Positions 22,250 to 30,381 of a stretch of 48,480 bases of DNA are shown piece after piece. The stretch is taken from positions 1 to 48,480 of the IMG/VR virus record IMGVR_UViG_3300035698_024300, one strand, 5' to 3'. Each line of letters opens with the position of its first letter. Positions within the stretch are counted from its first letter, which is position 1. Made by a program: the position numbers and the translations under genes. The notes below the pieces were generated by a model. It had not been told where the DNA came from. It was given only the letters and a program-made list of their open reading frames with translations, and did not search any database. The DNA is from a virus.

Positions 22250-25200
22250 TTAGGCGAGAACTTTCGATTCGATGCCGTCGTTTTTGACTTCGATCATTCG
22301 TTCAGCAACCTCCTTGACTGGAGTGACATGCGAAATCACAAGAATCGTCTTGAAGTACCCACGAAGGAAGGTAAGCATATCCATACAGCTCTGGATGTTA
22401 TTTTCATCCAACGCACCGAAGCCCTCATCGATAATGAGCACATCGGGTTTTGGAAGCGACGATAGGTTGATTAACGCAGCCCTTAGGGCCATGCTTGCAA
22501 TTGTCTTTTCCATGCCAGAAGCCAACTCGATAATACGCTGGCTGTGTTCATCCTGAATATAGACGTCCATGACATTGGAGTTAATATCAGTCTCCAGACC
22601 AATCTTGAAGTCGGTGATACCCTCAAGAATCTTTGACAGTTCTTCGTTGATGGCAGGAAGCTGGGACTTGAGGACCATAGCGGGGATTCCCGTCTTTGAG
22701 AATGCGGATAGGATGGAGTCATAAATCTTCAATTTGCCTATCAACGATTTTGTTTCTTCCTCTTCCATAATAAGGTTTTTCAACCCCTCTTTCTTGCCGC
22801 CTAGTTTTACCAGGGTTTCCTGGCGCCTTGTTTCAATATCCGCAACTAGTTGACGACATTTATCAAGCTGAATTTTCTTCTTCTCATACTCTTTGCCCTC
22901 TAACACGTTGACCTTCTTCTTCAATGAAGAAATTTCGTCCTTGATTTTCTTGACTTCAAGTTTTGTTGATGTGAACTCCTTTTTCAGGAGTTCACGGTGC
23001 TTTTTGCTTGATTCAATAGTGCGAATAAGATCAAATTCCTGACGGTCCAAGGTTTGGTGTGTGGTAATCTGCTCACGAAGTTTTTTAGCAACGTACTCTT
23101 CAAAAGTCTTTTCATTTATCTCATATTGGGACGTGAGTTTCTTTACCAGCTCTTCTTGAGTTTTAACCTTCTTTTTGTCTCGGTGACCGTCTTTGATATA
23201 ATGGCAGTCTGGAAACTGGTCACCACAAGGCACGACTTCCAGTTTTTTGATGTTCTTTTTCTGGTTGTTTAGTACGGCCTTGTGCGAGTTCAGCTCTGCT
23301 CTAAGTTCATGCAAAAGCGACTTTAAGGATTCAAATTCTTCAAGCTGTTCCTTGAGCGACACAACGTCGATTTTCTTCTTGTCAGCCTTTACGTCTTTCA
23401 GCTTAGTTTCATTAGATTTGAGTCCTGATTTTAGTCTTACAAGACTGTCTGACTTTGCCTTGACAGTCTTTTCACCAGCAATCACCTTTCGCTCCAGCTC
23501 TTCCATGTGAGCGAGGTCGACATCCGCAGCATTTTTTTCGTGATGCATCAGCCAAAGCTTGACTGAATCCTTTTGCTCACGGAGTTTTCGTAGTCGCTCC
23601 TCAAGTGAGCCAACTTCATTTTCTCCCTGGGCAATTATCTTCCTCGTTTTCACGATTTGATTGCTTACGGTCTGTGGTGAAAGAGAGTTTCCACGAGTGT
23701 TAAGTCCGCTGTAATCATCCTTGCAGAGGTAATAGAGGTTGTCAAATATATCAAGTTCTAGGAAGCGAGCCAGAATTTTCTTTCGCTCTGTTGGGCCTTC
23801 CTTGATAAAGCGATCTACCGAGCCCTGAGAGGACAGGGCAGTCAGTAGAAAGTCATTGGATGTTCCGACAAGCTTTCTGATTTCTTTGTCCGTGTCGTCA
23901 CGAGTGACGGAGTTCATAACCACTTTTTTCTCGTGACCTGTTACTTCATCCCGTTCAATGCGATAGAAATTCAAAGTGGTGGTGGTCTTGTTCGGGTCTC
24001 GCTTTGAAGTCTTCTTTTTAGGGACGACCCTAGTGCTCTTTCGTTCAACGATATAATCCGTGCCACCCACATTGATACGGACCTTACCACGACACCAATT
24101 TTTACGTCGGTTAATGATGTGAGCATTTTTCATCGGACCACGATCGGTGGTGTTGTACAAAACATACATCAAGGCTCCGACAATGCTGCTTTTCCCTATC
24201 TTGTTTGGACCGAAAATACCTACTATGCCCTCTAGGTCTGAGAAATCAATTTTATTGCCTTCGCCGTAACGGAAAATGTTGTCAAACTCCAGATATTTGA
24301 TCGACCAGTTGGTTGTCCTGGCAATTTTGTCTGAGTCTCGAATCATGAGCTTTGACATGTAACCACGAATAAGCTGGTCTGCTTCTTCGATAGCATCACG
24401 GTCAAAGTTGTAGCTAGCGATATGAGCTGTTAGATAATCTAAGTAAAGCCGAACAACTGCGTCTGGATCCTGCCTTAGGCTTTTTTTGGAAATCTTAAGG
24501 TTGTCATTTGTAGACACATGGTCCATTCTTGACAACATATTGTATTTAAAGACTACCTCAGAAGCTTTCTTCTCTTCCCTGAGCGAATGGACCAATTTTC
24601 GGGCTTCGACACTAGGAATTGCTGAAGAGGAGGACACACGGAAACGGCTGCCCTTGAGGAAAGCTCGTGTGCCCCTTGAATCCTTGACTTTTTGCAGTGT
24701 GTTTTCAACTGAGCCTTCCCAGCCAATGGTTATAAAGGGCATGCGGTTCTCAAGCTCATGGAACTTGATGGACCAGTCATCCTTGTCCTTTATGTCCCAA
24801 ATCAAGTAACCCTTCTTTTCGGATTCTCCGAAGTTTTGTTGAATCAGGGAGCCAGGGTAAGCCATCCAAGGCTTAAGTTTTCCATTTTTGTCTTTACGCT
24901 GTGCTAGAGTCTGGTGCTTGTGAATGTCACCAAGCAAAGTAAAATCAAACTGTGCAAAGTCAGTAGTCACTGCTTCGGCGATGCCTTCTGGCATCTTCCA
25001 GTTGTTGTCCATTAAAGAACCTGCAACCGAACCGTGGTATAATGCTATATTGATCGCCCCTTCGATAGGTTTGACTTTGGGCCAGCCCTTTTGATCAAAA
25101 GGGGAATATACACACAGATGGACGTCTTTTCCTTTAACTTTCTCGCTGAGTTTGAAAGTTCCTGATTCACGTAGTAGGTGAGCACGAGGGTGCGCAATGG

Positions 25201-25498
25201 ATTCGTGAATTGGTGTGATTGTATCCTTGCGATATAAATTCGTCAGATTGCCATCGTGATTCCCTAAGATGGTGTAAGACGGTGCGATGTCCGCAAGCGA
25301 GCGAAACATCCAAGCAAGCCGTTCAATGATTTCTGGTGTTATACCCTGGGTTTTGGTATGGAACGTATCCCCTGTATTCACAATTAGGTCTGGCTTGTGG
25401 TGTCGAAGCTCTTCAAAAAGACGTTCAAAAGCTTGAACGTACTCTTTATGACGAGAAATGCCACGCCAATGTATGTCGGAGATGTGAGCAATTTTCAT
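22250..25498 (-). CDS. Fused SbcD-SbcC (Mre11-Rad50-like) recombination nuclease/ATPase (1082 aa)
   Basis: One polypeptide combining both subunits that in T4 are gp47 and gp46. Residues 1-250 are a metallophosphoesterase nuclease: D8-H10 (SDIHW), D44 (NTGDTF), GNHD at 79-82, H155 (YHGS) and GDIHKH at 190-195. From about 400 it is an SMC-like ATPase: Walker A GPNKIGKSS (430-438), a long coiled coil with a turn containing CGDQFPDC, a signature-like ASGMEKTIAS, and Walker B IIDEG at about 1022. Such complexes process DNA ends for recombination-dependent replication and may degrade host DNA. The start is ATG 25498, with AAAAAGGA upstream, overlapping the HNH stop as ATGA. Confidence 0.93.
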   Translation of the reverse strand: MKIAHISDIHWRGISRHKEYVQAFERLFEELRHHKPDLIVNTGDTFHTKTQGITPEIIERLAWMFRSLADIAPSYTILGNHDGNLTNLYRKDTITPIHESIAHPRAHLLRESGTFKLSEKVKGKDVHLCVYSPFDQKGWPKVKPIEGAINIALYHGSVAGSLMDNNWKMPEGIAEAVTTDFAQFDFTLLGDIHKHQTLAQRKDKNGKLKPWMAYPGSLIQQNFGESEKKGYLIWDIKDKDDWSIKFHELENRMPFITIGWEGSVENTLQKVKDSRGTRAFLKGSRFRVSSSSAIPSVEARKLVHSLREEKKASEVVFKYNMLSRMDHVSTNDNLKISKKSLRQDPDAVVRLYLDYLTAHIASYNFDRDAIEEADQLIRGYMSKLMIRDSDKIARTTNWSIKYLEFDNIFRYGEGNKIDFSDLEGIVGIFGPNKIGKSSIVGALMYVLYNTTDRGPMKNAHIINRRKNWCRGKVRINVGGTDYIVERKSTRVVPKKKTSKRDPNKTTTTLNFYRIERDEVTGHEKKVVMNSVTRDDTDKEIRKLVGTSNDFLLTALSSQGSVDRFIKEGPTERKKILARFLELDIFDNLYYLCKDDYSGLNTRGNSLSPQTVSNQIVKTRKIIAQGENEVGSLEERLRKLREQKDSVKLWLMHHEKNAADVDLAHMEELERKVIAGEKTVKAKSDSLVRLKSGLKSNETKLKDVKADKKKIDVVSLKEQLEEFESLKSLLHELRAELNSHKAVLNNQKKNIKKLEVVPCGDQFPDCHYIKDGHRDKKKVKTQEELVKKLTSQYEINEKTFEEYVAKKLREQITTHQTLDRQEFDLIRTIESSKKHRELLKKEFTSTKLEVKKIKDEISSLKKKVNVLEGKEYEKKKIQLDKCRQLVADIETRRQETLVKLGGKKEGLKNLIMEEEETKSLIGKLKIYDSILSAFSKTGIPAMVLKSQLPAINEELSKILEGITDFKIGLETDINSNVMDVYIQDEHSQRIIELASGMEKTIASMALRAALINLSSLPKPDVLIIDEGFGALDENNIQSCMDMLTFLRGYFKTILVISHVTPVKEVAERMIEVKNDGIESKVLA

Positions 25499-26184
25499 AT
25501 TGAGTCCTTTTTCAGAAGGGCTTTGGTCCGAGCCCCCCAAGTTTTTGTTTTTTTGTGGCATGAAATACAAAGTGTTCTTCCGTTACCAATATCCCACAGT
25601 TCGACACATTTCACAGCTTCCTCCAGGGTCTCGATGGCATTTCTCTGTATCAACAGAGCCAGAGGAACAATATGGTCTGCATTCAGATTTCCACCTTTTG
25701 TTTTGCAAAATTGACAGGTGTAATCATCTTTTTCAAAAACTGCTTGCCGCCAATTCTTGGATTCAATTCTATCTCGCAAGGCTTTGTTTAAGGTTTTCTT
25801 GTGTTGGTCTACTGGTTTCCAGTTGGGACTCTTCCTCCCAGCCAACCTTCCTTTGTTTGCCTTGCTTATTTTGTTCTTGGTGTGGTCAGAATGAGTTTTT
25901 CCAAAAAATCCATTGTTCTTACCACAAGTCGCCCGAGACATCTTTTCCAAAGATTGCCTTGTGTGCTTACGACCAAAAAAAGCATTTTTGTTGCCCTGGG
26001 CAGCTTCTGTTCTAGTTCTTCTCGGGATGCCAAATTTAATCAACTTGGCTCGCACAGTCGCATACGTAACGCCAAACAACTCTGCAACTTGCCTTAAAGA
26101 TAACTCTTGTGTGCAATACAGTTTGGTAAGTGTTTCTTTGTTAGTGCCACGCCAATGAATACCAGATATGTGAGCAATTTTCAT
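25495..26184 (-). CDS. HNH homing endonuclease with NUMOD3-type repeats (229 aa)
   Basis: The C-terminal HNH nuclease has CQFC, LNADHIVPLALL and GNGRTLCISCH; the NUMOD3-like DNA-binding repeats are at GRKHTRQSLEKMSRA and GKTHSDHTKNKISKANKG. An N-terminal HTH lies near LSLRQVAELFGVTYATVRAKL. The first 14 residues (MKIAHISGIHWRGT) duplicate the start of the downstream SbcDC protein, including their bases. The ORF's 3' end supplies the SD for SbcDC and overlaps it by ATGA. A mobile gene that cleaves a target and copies itself in. Its own start has no good SD. Confidence 0.88.
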   Translation of the reverse strand: MKIAHISGIHWRGTNKETLTKLYCTQELSLRQVAELFGVTYATVRAKLIKFGIPRRTRTEAAQGNKNAFFGRKHTRQSLEKMSRATCGKNNGFFGKTHSDHTKNKISKANKGRLAGRKSPNWKPVDQHKKTLNKALRDRIESKNWRQAVFEKDDYTCQFCKTKGGNLNADHIVPLALLIQRNAIETLEEAVKCVELWDIGNGRTLCISCHKKTKTWGARTKALLKKDSI

Positions 26185-26261
26185 ATTATTTTACGATCTA
26201 TGAGTAACTACTTTCTTCCCATGCACACAATGTATGAAATGAGTAAATTCAAAACTCTTTG

Positions 26262-27290
26262 TTAATTTAACAGAGACGTGATTCTCATTCTGAGTTCGTA
26301 GTTCTCTGTAAGAGGTTTAGCAGAGTTGAGTAGTTTCATAAACTCGTTTCGAGTCATGTCGCCGATATCCTTGTCCCAGGAGGGGTATTCGAGAATCCGA
26401 ACTGATATATCAAACTCTGCCAGGCGTTTTGCAAGCCTAAATTGTTTTTTCTGAGCCTTGGGTTCAGGGTCAAATGCCAATACAACTGGTGTCTTATTGA
26501 TAACGATTTTCTGTAAAAGCGCAAATTCTAAAGTCAATTCCTCAGAGCCAAGAACCGCTGTAGCATTCTGGTTCGCCTTCAGCAAATCAAAGGGGCCTTC
26601 GACTATAGTCAAGGGCTCTTCCCAATCAATGTTCAATTCATTGAAGATTATCTTACGTCGGTCGCTTGGCGGGTTCTTGTAATTGAACATTGGCTTCCTT
26701 GTCCAGGAACGAGCCGTCCAATAAGATAGTTCTCCGCTTGAATCATAAGACGGAATGATAATGCGATACTTGCACCTAGCTTCACGGTCTTCTGTGATGC
26801 CAAGCTTCCAATACCACAACTCAGTCCTTGTATTTATATTCCTCGATTTTAAATATTCGAGTGCCTGTTGCACATAACGTCGTGTGACAGGAGAATGTAT
26901 GGAGTCGAAGTCCCTGACAAGCTCTGCCAATAACTTAAAACCCGCTGGGAGTTCGACAACAGTTTCTTCTGGCCCTTCATCCGAATCCTGGGCCTCAAGC
27001 TCCTCAGCGTTTACAAAAGATTCCTTGTACTCTTTGAGATTTGCAGGATGGTATTTGGCGATAAGCTTGTAGATGTTGCGAGCCTTATACCCACAAACCC
27101 AACAGTGAACAAAATGCGGATGAACCGTCTTAATGACCAGCTTCTGCTTAGTGTAAGATGAACCTTTAAATTGCCTGCACATAGGACAAACGACGGAAAA
27201 GTTTTTCCCGCCGTTTGAAGGTTTTCCATCGCCAAAAACCTTTTCTATGAAGTCAATTGCTTGACCTTGTGTGAAATAATTTTGACTCAT
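26262..27290 (-). CDS. DnaG/T7-type DNA primase (342 aa)
   Basis: An N-terminal zinc ribbon (CPMC, later CWVCGYKA) recognises template; the TOPRIM catalytic part has LTIVEGPFDLLKAN with the key Glu, and VVLAFDPEPKAQKK with the Asp-containing segment. Between these is an RNA polymerase-like domain (YRIIIPSYDSSGELSYWTAR). It lays down RNA primers for lagging-strand replication. No helicase domain is fused. It was presumably directly upstream of SbcDC before the HNH gene entered. Confidence 0.85.
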   Translation of the reverse strand: MSQNYFTQGQAIDFIEKVFGDGKPSNGGKNFSVVCPMCRQFKGSSYTKQKLVIKTVHPHFVHCWVCGYKARNIYKLIAKYHPANLKEYKESFVNAEELEAQDSDEGPEETVVELPAGFKLLAELVRDFDSIHSPVTRRYVQQALEYLKSRNINTRTELWYWKLGITEDREARCKYRIIIPSYDSSGELSYWTARSWTRKPMFNYKNPPSDRRKIIFNELNIDWEEPLTIVEGPFDLLKANQNATAVLGSEELTLEFALLQKIVINKTPVVLAFDPEPKAQKKQFRLAKRLAEFDISVRILEYPSWDKDIGDMTRNEFMKLLNSAKPLTENYELRMRITSLLN

Positions 27291-27302
27291 CTGACTTCTG
27301 TC

Positions 27303-27725
27303 TTAGGCCACCTTTGTACAAACCTTGTGGGGAACAAGGATCATCTTGTCCTTGACCATGATGAAGCAGTAAATGGCGTAGCCAGGTTCCAACTCAGGAT
27401 TCTTCTGTAGTTCTTCCTCGGTGGGCAGTGACTCGATCCAAAACTGTGACAAGACCATGCCGTGGGACCCGCTCTCGAAGTGTACCTGCTCAGTAGCTTC
27501 GGCAAATCGGCTAGGAGCCTCGGAACCATCTGGATAAATATCCTCAGACCCCAGGATCATGCCGTGTTGACCCATTAGCCAGTCAACAATGGCCTGTTTG
27601 GAAAATGCGGCAGCTGACACCTGACTCTGTTTGCTTCGTACCTGCTTGGCATTGCCCTGAAGGTACACTGTCTGACCCACAGGCCAAAGGTGCGGCTTCC
27701 TCGGATCATCAATTTCTCTAGCCAT
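27303..27725 (-). CDS. Hypothetical protein (140 aa)
   Basis: Begins MAREIDDPRKPHLWPVGQTV. Mostly strands with some helices, ending MILVPHKVCTKVA. No recognised motifs. It starts the leftward transcript from the divergent region, 20 bases or more past a GGTTCA-type promoter, and lies 12 bases before the primase. Its position suggests an early gene. Confidence 0.75.
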   Translation of the reverse strand: MAREIDDPRKPHLWPVGQTVYLQGNAKQVRSKQSQVSAAAFSKQAIVDWLMGQHGMILGSEDIYPDGSEAPSRFAEATEQVHFESGSHGMVLSQFWIESLPTEEELQKNPELEPGYAIYCFIMVKDKMILVPHKVCTKVA

Positions 27726-27754
27726 TCTCGTCGTTCCAGTCTGTTTTAGAAAGT

Positions 27755-27770
27755 GTTATATCACTATAAC
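27755..27770. promoter_or_regulatory. Inverted repeat overlapping -10, possible operator
   Basis: GTTATA-TCAC-TATAAC straddles the -10 of the leftward promoter. A related 9-mer, TTAGGTTAT, occurs on the minus strand (27766-27774) and again on the plus strand (27881-27889), flanking the divergent gap. Confidence 0.35.
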
Positions 27771-27794
27771 CTAATGCTCGGTACCAAGTGAACC
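27764..27794 (-). promoter_or_regulatory. GGTTCA-type promoter for the leftward arm
   Basis: Minus strand GGTTCA at 27789-27794. At 19 bases the hexamer is TTATAG; at 20 it is TATAGT. It precedes the gene starting 27725. The rest of the 214-base gap (27726-27939) holds the start region of the rightward arm. I see no convincing plus-strand promoter with proper spacing there, only a lone TATAAT at 27847. Confidence 0.65.
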
Positions 27795-27939
27795 CTTTTC
27801 TGTTAATGGCAGTTTTGGCCGACAAATAACTTTCTTGACCCATCCTTATAATATTGTTCGATCATATTAGTACAGATAGGTTAGGTTATCATTGAAAGTT
27901 AGCCTAAACTCTACTTACTGACAGACGGTGAATCTATAG

Positions 27940-30381
27940 ATGAGAGCACGAATCAAAAGAACTGCGAATATCATGCAAGTCCCAAGCGAGTTTGCCAAAC
28001 TGGAAAAAATTACCCAGGGTGGTGAGTTTGTTTACAAAGTCAAATTCAGGATTGACCCAGTCAAGGCTGCGAGGGCCAAGGCATTCAAAGTTCGTATCTC
28101 AGCTGCTGAGCAGCCTGAGGTAAAGAAGACCTTTCGGACCTTTACCAATTTCAATGCCGAACTTATCACCAAACGCTTGTTAGCACGTCCAGCGGCGCTC
28201 AAGGACATTGCTCGGCAAAGGGATAGCGCTAGGTTTTTTACCTATTTGTCGGATATCACTAAACGAATTCCAAATAGCCGAACCATACACCTGTCGAAAG
28301 GCGTTTTCACAGCGCCCCAGATCGCTACGAAGGTTCGACGAATACGTCCTGCACTAGCAAGTGATTTAACAGATAGAAACTTACGTCTACCAGTTCTAGA
28401 CCAAAACCTAAATCGTAACATCGATTCAGATAGAACAGTCTCAACTCGGCTGATTCGTTCTTCAGCCACAAGGTTGCTTTTTGGCTGCAAGTGTGACCCA
28501 GCAAGCTTCGTTGGTGCTCGTACAAACGTTATTCGTTCTGCGGTTAGAGCCTCTGCTGGAACCGTCTCGAAAAAGACTCCGTCAAATCAGTCCAGGCTTG
28601 CCCCAGGGAGACTGTTGGTCGGGTCTCTTTTGAATAACCGACGGTACTCCAATCAGGCTCAAGTCAATTCATCACGTTTTCTCAACACAATCGTCCGTGA
28701 AGAGTCTTCCTGGATCGAAATTGAAGAAGAGCTGCGCATTCCCATCGGCGACCTTGATGAGGACGAGTTCTACTATATTTTTGAACTGGTCGATATGCGG
28801 AATATTCGTGTTCAAACTATCACACGTGCTGTGCCTCACAGCAAAAATGTATCCCAACTTCAAATTCCAACAAAGGCTCCAACCGTTTCTGCTGTCCCCA
28901 TTGGGAAACTCGGTAAAACTGTTTTGAATATTAAACAGAACGACCTCAATGCAACATCCGTCAACATCTACAGACGTGATGTCAAAAAAGCTGTACCAAA
29001 TATCGATGCACAGTATGACCTAGTAGGTTCCCTTGATATTGAACAAGGATATGGTTTCAGAAAAATAGAAGACGTGTACGCATCTACCAATCCTATCATC
29101 TACCGTGTTGTGCCAGTAAACTCAAATGGTATTCTAGGCGCTGAATTCGACTCTGTCGTCGTTCAACAACAAAGAGGGAACTTGGCCTCTAGAACTAACT
29201 TTTTCCGACGAACCTATTACGTTTCAGTTACACACGAAATTTTGGATAGCTCTATCGTCATTTCAGTCTCTGATGTTCCTTCAGGGCCTATCGCCGTTAG
29301 TTTACAACGCAAGGATAAGACGATAAACCAAAGGACGTTTACGAGCATCGGTGACATCACACTAGTAGATGAAGATTCTAACGCTCCTATTGTATTTGAG
29401 GATTCCTCGGTTAAGGAAGACCGCATCTATGAGTACCGTGTAATTCTATTGTTCATTGATGGAGCTTCGGAGATAGCAGCAAATAACCTTATCATCGAAT
29501 TTTGCCCTATCGCTAACAACATTCTGAGTTTGGAGGTCACCGAGCCAGAGGTGGAGGAATCAGGAGATGACGTTGATGTCATCTTCAATATAACAAAAAA
29601 TGTAATCCAGGGGGACGCAGATTTAGTTAAAACTTTCCTAGGTGAGCAGGGATTTACATCGGAATACCAAGACCAGCTGCTGGCCAACCGTAACTTGCTT
29701 CAAGATTTGTTTGCTGTCAGAATTACCAGAACCAACCTGGGCACTGGTGAATTGGAAGATTTTGGCATTATTGATAGTGCAGATTTCTCAGACAAGAAAT
29801 TCGGGAGAGTTAAAGGAGTAAAACCTTTGCAGGGTGGGTTTGGTTATAACTACAATATCACAGCTCACGCCCGAGAAACGGACACACTCTTTGAAACCTT
29901 ATCTAGAACAATTACTCCACGAACAAATGTCAGTTACTCATTTGCACCAGCTAAGTGGAAACACCCATTGGCTCTGCTCAGGGGCAATCTCTCTAGTCAA
30001 TCTTCTCGACTAAGAAACCACTCAAAGAGTACCTTTACTTTTGGTCGGGTTGTTGATACACAAAATGTAGTTGTATCTTTAGCTGACATAATTCCTTCTT
30101 TGACCGAGGGCAAGATCAGCCAGTTTGGAGAGAGTAATATTTTTATCCAATGGAAAGTTCAGGGTAATGTCAATAAGATAGACCATTTCATAGTTATCCT
30201 TGACGTTCTTGGCATTCGAACTGTTGTTGGCAAATCACACAACATCACGAATTCCAACTACTTCCAATTTGTAGATGAACTTACAAACCAAGAGTGTGGA
30301 GAATTGACCTACTACATTGTTCCTGTGATGTTCGACTATAGTCGGGGTCCAGAACTCAAAACAAACTCGGTGGTAATTTAA
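27940..30381 (+). CDS. Virion structural protein, large (813 aa)
   Basis: A long beta-rich protein at the head of the rightward arm. After a basic region (residues 1-260, many short R-rich stretches) it has repeated Ig/fibronectin-like strand patterns: VDMRNIRVQTITR, TAPTVSAVPIG-type starts and PISYRVVPVNSNG-like repeats. Such domains are common in phage tail and baseplate proteins. ATG at 27940; a second ATG (MQVPSEFAKLEKI) is also possible. It joins the next gene by a one-base TAATG overlap. Confidence 0.75.
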   Translation: MRARIKRTANIMQVPSEFAKLEKITQGGEFVYKVKFRIDPVKAARAKAFKVRISAAEQPEVKKTFRTFTNFNAELITKRLLARPAALKDIARQRDSARFFTYLSDITKRIPNSRTIHLSKGVFTAPQIATKVRRIRPALASDLTDRNLRLPVLDQNLNRNIDSDRTVSTRLIRSSATRLLFGCKCDPASFVGARTNVIRSAVRASAGTVSKKTPSNQSRLAPGRLLVGSLLNNRRYSNQAQVNSSRFLNTIVREESSWIEIEEELRIPIGDLDEDEFYYIFELVDMRNIRVQTITRAVPHSKNVSQLQIPTKAPTVSAVPIGKLGKTVLNIKQNDLNATSVNIYRRDVKKAVPNIDAQYDLVGSLDIEQGYGFRKIEDVYASTNPIIYRVVPVNSNGILGAEFDSVVVQQQRGNLASRTNFFRRTYYVSVTHEILDSSIVISVSDVPSGPIAVSLQRKDKTINQRTFTSIGDITLVDEDSNAPIVFEDSSVKEDRIYEYRVILLFIDGASEIAANNLIIEFCPIANNILSLEVTEPEVEESGDDVDVIFNITKNVIQGDADLVKTFLGEQGFTSEYQDQLLANRNLLQDLFAVRITRTNLGTGELEDFGIIDSADFSDKKFGRVKGVKPLQGGFGYNYNITAHARETDTLFETLSRTITPRTNVSYSFAPAKWKHPLALLRGNLSSQSSRLRNHSKSTFTFGRVVDTQNVVVSLADIIPSLTEGKISQFGESNIFIQWKVQGNVNKIDHFIVILDVLGIRTVVGKSHNITNSNYFQFVDELTNQECGELTYYIVPVMFDYSRGPELKTNSVVI

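Noticed and set aside
25495-26184. Group I intron carrying the HNH gene
   Set aside because: The SbcDC start sequence is duplicated rather than split, the HNH ORF is continuous with the first copy, and no intron core was seen.
27834-27852. TTGACC...TATAAT as a plus-strand promoter
   Set aside because: The spacing is about 7 bases, far too short for a -35/-10 pair.
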